Shown here piece by piece: positions 10,145 through 17,688 of a stretch of 64,000 nt of DNA (position 1 is its first letter; each line of letters starts with the position of its first letter). Made by a program: the position numbers and the translations under genes. The stretch is from Desulfovibrio sp. Huiquan2017. Lineage in GTDB: Bacteria > Desulfobacterota > Desulfovibrionia > Desulfovibrionales > Desulfovibrionaceae. Below the pieces are notes generated by a model. It was given only the letters and a program-made list of their open reading frames with translations. It ran no database searches and was not told where the DNA came from. The DNA lies in contig NZ_JAFMPN010000002.1 in NCBI RefSeq assembly GCF_017351175.1, forward strand, positions 124,001-188,000, read 5' to 3'.

Positions 10145-10546
10145 CTACTTGGACCTGTGGCAGGCCGTGGTGCAGCCCACCGGGTTCTTGCCGCCTTCGG
10201 TGCGCATCCGGGTATGACAACCCAGACAGCTCGGCGGGCCGGGAGAATGCCACGCGCGGTAGAAGCCGGACCGTTCGGTCGGGTCGTCGTCGGTGTGGCA
10301 TTGCCTACAGCCGACGAATTGGCCCATGGTCTTGTCGGATTCCTTGTGGTGACATTGGCGGCAGGCCAGCCGGATGGCATGGAAACCGTGCGGGAATTTG
10401 ACCGGTGCGACCCAGGTGTTCAGTTTCCGGTTTTCCTTGGGCCGGTCCAGGACGATCTGATCCGGCACCTCGTAGGCCTGCGTCGCGGTGACGGTGACGG
10501 CCGCCAGAACGGCCGCCGCGGCGAAGAGAAGCAGTTTTCGAAGCAT
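10145..10546 (-). CDS. Class III (c3-type) tetraheme cytochrome c
   Basis: 133 residues with a clear Sec signal peptide ([19 protein letters not shown]...) and four heme-binding motifs: CRQCH, CRQCH, CLGCH and the rare CX3CH form CTTACH near the C-terminus. Histidines upstream ([15 protein letters not shown]) can serve as distal axial ligands, as in class III cytochromes. Its position as first gene of the hydrogenase operon, 16 bases before the small subunit, points to a role as the immediate electron acceptor of the hydrogenase in the periplasm. The Shine-Dalgarno CCGGAGGGG precedes the ATG. It is not the canonical Desulfovibrio tetraheme c3, which alternates CX2CH and CX4CH. Confidence 0.85.
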   Translation of the reverse strand: MLRKLLLFAAAAVLAAVTVTATQAYEVPDQIVLDRPKENRKLNTWVAPVKFPHGFHAIRLACRQCHHKESDKTMGQFVGCRQCHTDDDPTERSGFYRAWHSPGPPSCLGCHTRMRTEGGKNPVGCTTACHRSK

Positions 10547-10861
10547 AACCCCTCCGGTTCAAAGGTGGAATCGGTACTTTGCCCGACAGTATCACGTTCG
10601 CCTTGGACGTATATTATAGTTTGTCCGATTAGGGAAAAAATAACGGTCCGCGTCCAGCGTTGTGGTGGGGGCGAAAAAAAGGGAACTATCCCCTTAAATC
10701 CTTGGGAAAAACCAGGCGTTGAAAGCCGCTTCGCGGCGAAAATCAAAATGATTTCGCCTCCGGCGGGCAAGGACTCGCGCCCTTGCATCCCGTTTTTGCG
10801 CCTCTGGCGCGATATTTTTCCCTTCACGCGGCTTTTCGCCTACGAAAAGGGAGTTAACTAT
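10547..10861. other. Long intergenic region with an intergenic repeat
   Basis: Separates the start of the hydrogenase operon from the end of the RND operon (both minus). On the minus strand TATAAT (plus 10613-10618) is a candidate -10 for the hydrogenase operon, with no good -35. From about 10685 to 10860 the sequence holds several small palindromes (GCCGCTTCGCGGC, CGCCTCCGGCG, CGCCTCTGGCGC, CGAAAAG) and shares a block with 36776-36850. No ORF with a ribosome-binding site is seen. Confidence 0.5.
10740..10825. repeat. Intergenic palindromic repeat, copy A
   Basis: Contains CCCTTGCATCCCG then TTTTTGCGCCTCTGGCGC. The reverse complement of 36776-36850 contains CCCTTGCACCCCTTTTGCG, followed by a GC-rich palindrome. 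The two copies lie in gaps of unrelated operons, so a dispersed non-coding repeat is likely. Confidence 0.45.
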
Positions 10862-10901
10862 ATAAATAAAAAAGGCCCCTGCAGTCGTTTGCGGGGGCCT
10901 T
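10862..10901 (-). terminator. Intrinsic terminator of the RND operon
   Basis: Eight-base-pair stem AAGGCCCC (10872-10879) with GGGGCCTT (10894-10901). Read on the minus strand the stem is followed by TTTTTTATTTATA, a good U-tract, immediately after the RND stop. Confidence 0.8.
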
Positions 10902-10905
10902 GCCG

Positions 10906-13900
10906 TCAGGGAGCCGGAACCGGCTTCGTTCGGCCGAAGAGCCGGTTCAGCCGTTGCTGGGCCGCGTCCAGATACGTGTAATAGACCGGGGTGAAATACA
11001 GGGTCAGGAGTTGGGAGACCATCAGGCCGCCGACCACGGCCAGGCCCAGCGGTCGCCGCGCCTCGGCCCCCGCGCCCAGGCCCAGGGCGATGGGCAGGGT
11101 GCCCATGAGCGCCGCCATGGTGGTCATCATGATCGGCCGGAAGCGGATGAGCGCGCCCTCGCGGATGGCCGCAGCCGCGCCGTGGCCGTGGTCGCGCTGT
11201 GCCTCCACCGCGAAGTCGATCATCATGATCGCGTTCTTCTTGACGATGCCGATGAGCATGATGATGCCCACGAACCCGTAGATGTTCAGGTCCTGGCCGA
11301 AGAGCATCAGCGTGAGCAGCGCGCCCACGCCCGCCGACGGCAGGCCGGACAAAATGGTCAGCGGGTGGACGAAGGATTCGTACAGCACGCCCAGCACCAG
11401 GTAGATGACCAGGATGGCCATGACCAGCAGGACCCACAGCCCGCGCATGGAGTCCTGGAAGGCCTGGGCCTCGCCCTGGAAGCTGGTGGACACGGAAGCG
11501 GGGACCACTTCGGCGGCCAATTGGGAAACCTCGTCCACGGCCGCGCCCAGGGATTCGCCCGGCGGCAGGTTGAAGGATATGGTCGCGGACGGCAGTTGGC
11601 CCGAGTGGTTGACGGACAACGGGCCCACGCCGAGTCCCCATTTGGCCAGGGTTTCCAGGCGGACGAGCTTGCCGTTCTGGGAGCGTACCGAGAGCATGGC
11701 CAGGGCGTCCGGGTTGGACTGGTATTGCGGCGCCAGTTCCATGATCACGTCGTAGGTGTCCGTGGGCGCGTAGATGGAGGAGACCTTGCGGTTGCCGAAG
11801 GAGGTCGAGAGGGCGTCCTCGATCTGGTAGGCGGAGATGCCCAGCGCCGAGGCCTTGTCGCGGTCGATGTCGATGTTCAACTCGGGGTTGTTAAACTCCA
11901 TGTCCGAGGACACGTCCTGGATGCCGGGCAACTCCTGCATGCGTTTTTCCATGTCGGCGGCGGCCTGGAACAGCACTTCCGTGTCGGGACTCTGGAGGGT
12001 GTACTGGTACTGCCCCTTGGAACTGCGCCCGCCGATGCGGATGGCCGGAGGGTTGGACACGTAGGCCCGGATGCCCGGCACCTGCGAAAGTTTGGCCCGC
12101 AGACGCTGCTGGACCACCTCGATGGGGCCGCGTTCGCCGCGCGGCTTGAGATCGACCATGAGGCGGCCTGCGTTGCCGCCCCGGTTGGGCCCACCCCCGC
12201 CGACCACGGACATATAGTTTTCCACGGCCGGGTCCTTGACCAGGATGCGCATGAGCGCCTGCTGGCGCTGCTTCATGGTGTCGAAGGCCACGCCCTGTTC
12301 AGCCTCGGTGGAGACCATCAGGCGGCCTGCGTCCTCGGTGGGCAGGAAGCCTTTGGGAATGGCCCGAAACAGGACCACGGTCAGGCCCAGGACCAGGAAG
12401 GAGGCGAGCATGGTCAGCCGGTGGTGGCGCAAGGTCCAGTCCAGGGTGCGCGCGTAGAATTGTCGCAGCCCCTCGAAGCCCCGCTCGAACAGGTTGAACA
12501 GTTTGCCGTGGTGCCTTTCCCCGGCGTGCGGCTTGATGATCAGGCTGCACAGCATGGGGGTGAGCGTTAGGGAGACCACCCCGGAGATGAGGATGGAGGC
12601 GCAGATGGTCACCGCGAATTCGTGGAACAGGCGGCCCACGATGCCGCCCATGAAAAGCACGGGCAGGAACACGGCGGCCAGGGAGATGGTCATGGACACG
12701 ATGGTGAAGGCGATCTCCCTGGAGCCGTCCATGACCGCTTCCATGGTGGATTTGCCCATCTCGCCGTGGCGGACGATATTTTCGAGCATGACGATGGCGT
12801 CGTCCACCACGAAGCCCACGGACAGGGTCAGGGCCATGAGCGAGATGTTGTTCAGGCTGAATCCGTAGAGATACATGACCGAGAAGGTGCCGATGACCGA
12901 CATGGGCAGAGCCAGGCTGGGGATGAGCGTGGCCGACAGCCTGCGCAGGAAGAGAAAGATGACCAGGATGACCAGCCCCACGGTGAGCAGAAGGGTAAAC
13001 TGCACGTCCTCAATGGACTCCTTGATGGATTCGGAGCGGTCGTAGAGCACGTTCAACTTGATCGCCGCGGGCAACTGGGCCTGGAAGGAGGGCAGCAGGT
13101 CGCGCACGGCCTGGACCACGTCCACGGTGTTGGTCCCGGGCTGGCGCTGGATGGCCAGGACCATGCCGGGCTGGCCGTTGTACCAGTTGCGCCGCCGGGT
13201 CTGCTCCACGGAGTCGAAAACGTCGGCCACGTCGGACAGGCGCACGGGCGCGCCCTTGCGCCAGGCCACCACCAGCGGCTTGTAGTCCTCGGCGTTCATG
13301 AGCTTGCCGCTGGAGCGGACGATGTACTCGCGTACCGGTCCGGCCACGGTGCCCACGGGCAGGTTGACGTTGCCCTTGCGCACGGCCTCGGCCACTTCGT
13401 CCACGCCCAGTTCCATGGCCGAGAGCTTCTCGGGCGAAAGCTGGATGCGTACCGCGTATTTCTGGGAGCCGTAGACCATGACCTGGGCCACGCCGTTGAC
13501 CATGGAGATGCGCTGGGCCATGAAGTTCTCGGCGTACTCGTTGACGTCGGACAGGCGCATGGTCGGTGAAGAGAGCGAAAGATAGAGGATCGGCGAGTCC
13601 GCCGGATTGACCTTGCGGAAGCTCGGCGTGGAGGTCATGTCGTCGGGCAGCCGCCGCAGCGCCGTGGTGATGGCCGACTGCACGTCGAGGGCCGCATCGT
13701 CGATGTTCCGTTCCAGGGCGAACTGAAGGGTGATGCGGGTACTGCCCAGGCTGGAGATGGAGGTCATGGAGTCCAGGCCCGCGATGGTCGAAAATTGTTT
13801 TTCCAGCGGCGTGGCCACGGACGAGGCCATGGTCTCGGGATTGGCCCCGGAGAGCTGGGCCGAGACCTCGATGGTCGGAAAGTCCACGCTGGGCAGGTCG

Positions 13901-14004
13901 CTGACCGGCAGACGCAGATAGGCCATGACGCCGAAGACCAGGATGGCGGTCATGACCAGGGTGGTCATGACCGGGCGGCGGACGAAGAGGGCGGACGGGT
14001 TCAT
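10906..14004 (-). CDS. RND (HAE1/AcrB-type) multidrug efflux transporter
   Basis: 1032 residues, the normal AcrB/MdtB length. The N-terminal TM (VRRPVMTTLVMTAILVFGVM), two large periplasmic loops and two six-TM bundles are visible; the proton-relay aspartates lie in SVGFVVDDAIVMLENI. A proton-driven inner-membrane pump exporting drugs or other amphiphiles as a trimer with the periplasmic adaptor encoded upstream. The start ATG overlaps the adaptor stop by four bases (ATGA). No outer-membrane factor is encoded here, so a TolC-type channel must come from elsewhere. Confidence 0.92.
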   Translation of the reverse strand: MNPSALFVRRPVMTTLVMTAILVFGVMAYLRLPVSDLPSVDFPTIEVSAQLSGANPETMASSVATPLEKQFSTIAGLDSMTSISSLGSTRITLQFALERNIDDAALDVQSAITTALRRLPDDMTSTPSFRKVNPADSPILYLSLSSPTMRLSDVNEYAENFMAQRISMVNGVAQVMVYGSQKYAVRIQLSPEKLSAMELGVDEVAEAVRKGNVNLPVGTVAGPVREYIVRSSGKLMNAEDYKPLVVAWRKGAPVRLSDVADVFDSVEQTRRRNWYNGQPGMVLAIQRQPGTNTVDVVQAVRDLLPSFQAQLPAAIKLNVLYDRSESIKESIEDVQFTLLLTVGLVILVIFLFLRRLSATLIPSLALPMSVIGTFSVMYLYGFSLNNISLMALTLSVGFVVDDAIVMLENIVRHGEMGKSTMEAVMDGSREIAFTIVSMTISLAAVFLPVLFMGGIVGRLFHEFAVTICASILISGVVSLTLTPMLCSLIIKPHAGERHHGKLFNLFERGFEGLRQFYARTLDWTLRHHRLTMLASFLVLGLTVVLFRAIPKGFLPTEDAGRLMVSTEAEQGVAFDTMKQRQQALMRILVKDPAVENYMSVVGGGGPNRGGNAGRLMVDLKPRGERGPIEVVQQRLRAKLSQVPGIRAYVSNPPAIRIGGRSSKGQYQYTLQSPDTEVLFQAAADMEKRMQELPGIQDVSSDMEFNNPELNIDIDRDKASALGISAYQIEDALSTSFGNRKVSSIYAPTDTYDVIMELAPQYQSNPDALAMLSVRSQNGKLVRLETLAKWGLGVGPLSVNHSGQLPSATISFNLPPGESLGAAVDEVSQLAAEVVPASVSTSFQGEAQAFQDSMRGLWVLLVMAILVIYLVLGVLYESFVHPLTILSGLPSAGVGALLTLMLFGQDLNIYGFVGIIMLIGIVKKNAIMMIDFAVEAQRDHGHGAAAAIREGALIRFRPIMMTTMAALMGTLPIALGLGAGAEARRPLGLAVVGGLMVSQLLTLYFTPVYYTYLDAAQQRLNRLFGRTKPVPAP

Positions 14005-15221
14005 TGTTGTTTGTCCCCGGCGGGAACCGGGCCCTGGGCGGCGTCCCCGGTCCGCTCGTTCTTGATGGACACCTTGGCCCCGGGGCTCAGGCTGACCTGG
14101 CCGTCCAGGACCACCAGTTCGCCGGACTCGATGCCGGAGTTCACGACCGTGCGTTTGCCCACGATGTGGGAGGTGACCACCTGCCGCGCCTCGACCGTGC
14201 CGGAGGTCGGGTCGCCCTCGGCCGTCTTGACCACGTAGACGTATGGCCCCTCCATGCCCTGGAGCACCGCGCCGGTGGGCAGGAGCAGGGCGTTTTTCAA
14301 CGTGCGCAGGGTCAGTTCCACCCGGGCGAACTGGCCGGGCCAGAATCGGGTGTCGTCATTGGGATAGGAGGCCAGCAGCCGGATGGTGCCCGTGGTCGTG
14401 TCCACCGCGTTGTCCACGGCGGCCAACACTCCGTCCACCGGCGTGGTGCTCGTGCCGGACGGGGTGATGCTGACCCGCATGGGGCCCTGTTTGCGGCGTT
14501 CCATGATCTCGCCCAGGTACCGCTCGGGCAGGGTGAAGGAGACATTGATGGGCTTGATCTGGTTGATGACGCAGAGCGTGCGGTCGTCGTTGGCCTTGAT
14601 GACGTTGCCCACGTTGACCTGGACGATGCCCACCCGTCCCGAGATGGGGGCGCGGATGGCGGCGTAGTCGCGGTCGAGCCGGGCCTGTTCCAGGGCGGCT
14701 TCGCCCAGCCGGATGGTGTTCTCCAGCGACGTGGCCTCCGCAAAGGTGTTGTCGTAGGACTCCTGGGCGACCACGTTCAGGTCGCGCAGCCGGGAATAGC
14801 GGCGAAGGTCTTCCTTGGCCTTGTTCAGGTGGGCGCGGTCGCGGTCGAGCCGGGCCTGGGCCTCTTTGATGGCCAGGTCGAAGGAACGCGGGTCCACCTG
14901 GAAAAGCAGGTCGCCCGCCTCCACGTCCTGGCCGTTTTGGACCAGTTGCCTCTCGATGATCCCGCCCACCCGGGATTTGATCTCCACCGACGCCAGCGGG
15001 GTGACGTTGCCCACGGCGGACAGGGTCACGGGCACGTCCTCGCGCACCGCGGCTACGGCCGTGACCGGGACCACGCGCTCCCGTTTGGCTTTCTTGTCGT
15101 TGCCCCCGCAAGCCGCGAGGAGTCCCGTTGCGAGGAGGCAGAGCAGCCCGGCCGCAACCGGGCCGAGGACCCATTTTCGGAGCCCGCATCCATGACGATC
15201 GAAAACAGATGAGCGAGGCAC
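14001..15221 (-). CDS. RND efflux periplasmic adaptor (membrane fusion protein)
   Basis: 406 residues. A hydrophobic signal segment ends in LLAACGG, a lipobox, so the protein is probably a lipoprotein anchored to the inner membrane. Barrel-sandwich segments (SRVGGIIERQLVQNGQDV and GRVGIVQVNVGNVI) flank a coiled-coil hairpin at about residues 115-185, typical of the AcrA/MdtA family. It bridges the RND pump to an outer-membrane channel. I used GTG at 15221 because GGAGGG lies just upstream; an ATG four bases before it is in another frame. First gene of a two-gene operon, with an unusual non-ATG start. Confidence 0.88.
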   Translation of the reverse strand: MPRSSVFDRHGCGLRKWVLGPVAAGLLCLLATGLLAACGGNDKKAKRERVVPVTAVAAVREDVPVTLSAVGNVTPLASVEIKSRVGGIIERQLVQNGQDVEAGDLLFQVDPRSFDLAIKEAQARLDRDRAHLNKAKEDLRRYSRLRDLNVVAQESYDNTFAEATSLENTIRLGEAALEQARLDRDYAAIRAPISGRVGIVQVNVGNVIKANDDRTLCVINQIKPINVSFTLPERYLGEIMERRKQGPMRVSITPSGTSTTPVDGVLAAVDNAVDTTTGTIRLLASYPNDDTRFWPGQFARVELTLRTLKNALLLPTGAVLQGMEGPYVYVVKTAEGDPTSGTVEARQVVTSHIVGKRTVVNSGIESGELVVLDGQVSLSPGAKVSIKNERTGDAAQGPVPAGDKQQ

Positions 15222-15623
15222 ATGCCCTCCAGGTATGCAGCCCCGCCTCGGGCGGGCGCCGGATGTCCGCCGGCCACCGGGCCTGATGGACGGTTGTTCA
15301 ATTCATACTGTCCGCGTTTATAATTGCAAAGAAACGCAAACACAATGGGGTCGTCGCCGGGAACTGCTCCCCGTCCGGCTTCGCCGTGTCACCGCCCGGA
15401 GAATAGTCAGGCGATCCGGTCTGTTGACGCCATGAAAAAAGTGACGGTGGAACTGGTTCGCCCTCCTCTCTTCCACTACCCCCTATATTCCCTTGCCGCC
15501 CCATGCGTGCGGGCGGTGAATGTCTCCGAAATGTTGATCGGGATCAATGTGATGAATTAAATATTCTCCTATGATATGTACGTGAATAGCCAATAGTGGC
15601 TTGGAATGTAAGGAGGTATGATA
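15222..15623. promoter_or_regulatory. Divergent promoter region between RND and cytochrome operons
   Basis: About 400 bases without a convincing gene. It holds the FNR-type box at 15534-15547, AT-rich DNA around 15550-15600 suitable for a plus-strand promoter, and an AT-rich stretch around 15300-15345 for the minus-strand efflux operon. Short ORFs here lack ribosome-binding sites. Confidence 0.5.
15534..15547. promoter_or_regulatory. FNR/CRP-family box TTGAT-N4-ATCAA
   Basis: TTGATCGGGATCAA is an exact match to the FNR-type consensus. It ends 76 bases before the ATG at 15624 of the ferredoxin/NrfD/13-heme operon, a position suitable for activation. This suggests control by an FNR-like anaerobic or redox regulator. 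Confidence 0.6.
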
Positions 15624-16535
15624 ATGACAGTATCCCGTAGAGGATTTTTGGGCGCGTTGGGGATCGCGGGGGCGGCCTCGGCGACACTGCCCGGAAATGC
15701 GCAGGCGTGGCAATCCAAGGCGCCGCCCGATCCGTTCGGCTGCCTGGTGGATCTGACCCGCTGCGTGGGGTGCCGGAAGTGCGAGCAGGCGTGCAGCGAG
15801 GTCAACGACCTGCCCGAACCCGCCGTGAAGTTCGACGACCTGACCGTGCTCGACGCCAAGCGCCGGCCGGACCAGAACGCTTTCACGGTTATCAACCGGT
15901 ACTACACCGGGCGCATCGACGAGCGCGATAAACTGGTGCCGACCTTCGTCAAGGTGCAGTGTATGCACTGCCAGGACCCGGCCTGCGTGTCGGCCTGCAT
16001 CACCGGGGCCCTGACCAAGAAGGAGAACGGGGCGGTCCATTACGACGTGAACAAGTGTATCGGCTGCCGCTATTGCATGGCGGCATGCCCCTTCGAGATC
16101 CCGGCCTACGAATACGACAAGCCCATCCTGCCCAGGGTGCGCAAGTGCACGTTCTGCTTCGAGCGCATCAGCAAGGAAGGCGGCAAGCCTGGCTGCGCGT
16201 CCATCTGCCCGGTGGAGGCGATCACCTTCGGCAAGCGTTCGGAACTGCTGCGCCTGGCACGGAACCGCATTGAGAGCGACCCGGCCCGGTATATCGACCA
16301 CATCTACGGCGAACACGAGGTGGGCGGCACGAGTTGGCTGTACATCTCCAACGTGGATTTCAAGAAGGTCGGCTTCCAGGAACTGCCCACGCGGCCCATG
16401 CCGCAGACCACGGAGACCATCCAGAGCGCGCTGTTCAGCTACCTGTGGTCCCCGCTGGCCCTGTTCGGGGTCCTGGGGGCGGTCATGGGCGTGACCTCGC
16501 GCAAGCATGACAAGGAGAACGGCCATGACGCATAA
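15624..16535 (+). CDS. Tat-exported ferredoxin subunit of a membrane redox complex
   Basis: 303 residues. An N-terminal Tat motif SRRGFLG is followed by an Ala/Gly-rich hydrophobic segment. Four cysteine clusters follow ([41 protein letters not shown]...CASICP), giving four [4Fe-4S] centres as in DmsB/HybA/HmcB proteins. A C-terminal hydrophobic helix ([17 protein letters not shown]) suggests HybA-like membrane anchoring on the periplasmic face. It should wire the NrfD protein to the 13-heme cytochrome. AGGAGGT at 15611-15617 supports the ATG at 15624 (seven-base spacing) over the ATG at 15618. Its last codons overlap the next gene. Confidence 0.9.
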   Translation: MTVSRRGFLGALGIAGAASATLPGNAQAWQSKAPPDPFGCLVDLTRCVGCRKCEQACSEVNDLPEPAVKFDDLTVLDAKRRPDQNAFTVINRYYTGRIDERDKLVPTFVKVQCMHCQDPACVSACITGALTKKENGAVHYDVNKCIGCRYCMAACPFEIPAYEYDKPILPRVRKCTFCFERISKEGGKPGCASICPVEAITFGKRSELLRLARNRIESDPARYIDHIYGEHEVGGTSWLYISNVDFKKVGFQELPTRPMPQTTETIQSALFSYLWSPLALFGVLGAVMGVTSRKHDKENGHDA

Positions 16536-17688
16536 GCCCGCACCTATCGATCGGCCCTTCTGGACCCCCGGCGTGCTGGTCATGCTCGTCCTGATGATCG
16601 GGGCCGGTCTGACCCTCGTCGTCCGCTACACCTACGGCCTGGCCGCCGTGACCAACCTGAGCAACCACTATCCGTGGGGCATCTGGATCGGCCTGGACGT
16701 GGCCTCGGGCGTGGCCCTGGCCGCAGGCGGGTTCACCACCGCCTTTCTGGCCCACATCATGGGCCGCCATTACTACGAGGCCGTGACCCGGCCCGCACTG
16801 CTGACCGCCGCGCTCGGATACACCTTCGTGGCCCTGGCCGTGACTTTCGACGTGGGCCGCTCCTGGGCCATCTGGAAGCCGGTCTTCTATCAGAATCACA
16901 CCTCGGCCCTGTTCGAGGTGGCCATGTGCGTCATGGCCTACGTCACCGTGCTGTGGATCGAGTTCATCCCGGTCCTGGCCGAGAGGCTGGGCCGCAAAAT
17001 CAAGCTACTGGCCTTCCTGGATCGCATCCTGGACAAGACCATGTGGGTCTTCATCATCCTCGGGGTGGTGCTGTCCTGCATGCACCAGTCCAGTCTGGGC
17101 ACCCTGATGGTTATCGCGCCGACCAAGACGTCGCCGCTGTGGGCCACGCCGCTGCAACCGCTGCTGTTCCTGACCTCCGCCTTTGCCGTGGGCTATCCCA
17201 TGGTCATCGTGGAGACGACCATCGCCACCACCTCGCTCAAGCTGGAGTCCGAGATGAACGTGCTCGGCCCGCTGTCCAGGATCACCATCCTGCTGCTCGG
17301 CGTGTACATGGTCATCAAGCTCGGCGACCTGGTCTCGCGGGGGGCGTACGCCACCCTGCTGGACGGCTCGGCCCAGAGCAACTCCTTCCTGGTGGAGGTG
17401 GGACTCGGCGTGATCCTGCCGTGGGTCATGCTCCTTTTCCCGGCGGTGCGCCGTTCGCGCAGGCTGTTGTTCTGCGCGGCCCTGCTCATCGTTTCGGGCG
17501 TGATGCTCAATCGGTTCAACGTGTTCGTGGTCTCGTTCAAGGCCCCGTATGCGGAACATCCGTATTACCCGGCCATAGGCGAAATACTGGTCACCGCCGG
17601 AGCCGTGGCCACGATCTTCTTCCTTTACAGGCTGATCGTGACTTGGTTCCCGGTGCTTTCCGCCCAACGACAGGAGGTGTCCCGATGA
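16525..17688 (+). CDS. NrfD/HybB/HmcC-type integral membrane quinone-interacting subunit
   Basis: 387 residues with about ten predicted TM helices, starting with [20 protein letters not shown]. The [20 protein letters not shown] region is typical of the long NrfD (PsrC/HybB/HmcC) family, which exchanges electrons with the menaquinone pool and may couple this to charge movement. AAGGAG at 16512-16517 supports the ATG at 16525, which overlaps the ferredoxin stop. Its own stop overlaps the ATG of the multiheme cytochrome (ATGA), so the three subunits are translationally coupled as one complex. Confidence 0.9.
   Translation: MTHKPAPIDRPFWTPGVLVMLVLMIGAGLTLVVRYTYGLAAVTNLSNHYPWGIWIGLDVASGVALAAGGFTTAFLAHIMGRHYYEAVTRPALLTAALGYTFVALAVTFDVGRSWAIWKPVFYQNHTSALFEVAMCVMAYVTVLWIEFIPVLAERLGRKIKLLAFLDRILDKTMWVFIILGVVLSCMHQSSLGTLMVIAPTKTSPLWATPLQPLLFLTSAFAVGYPMVIVETTIATTSLKLESEMNVLGPLSRITILLLGVYMVIKLGDLVSRGAYATLLDGSAQSNSFLVEVGLGVILPWVMLLFPAVRRSRRLLFCAALLIVSGVMLNRFNVFVVSFKAPYAEHPYYPAIGEILVTAGAVATIFFLYRLIVTWFPVLSAQRQEVSR

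Noticed and set aside
11000..12570. Long plus-strand ORFs (such as 10900-12570) opposite the RND pump
   Set aside because: Shadows of the RND gene; translations are Gly/His/Val-rich without recognisable domains.
15053..15343. Minus-strand ORF that would put an ATG four bases before the adaptor GTG
   Set aside because: It is in a different frame from the adaptor, and the adaptor GTG has a lipoprotein signal sequence in frame.
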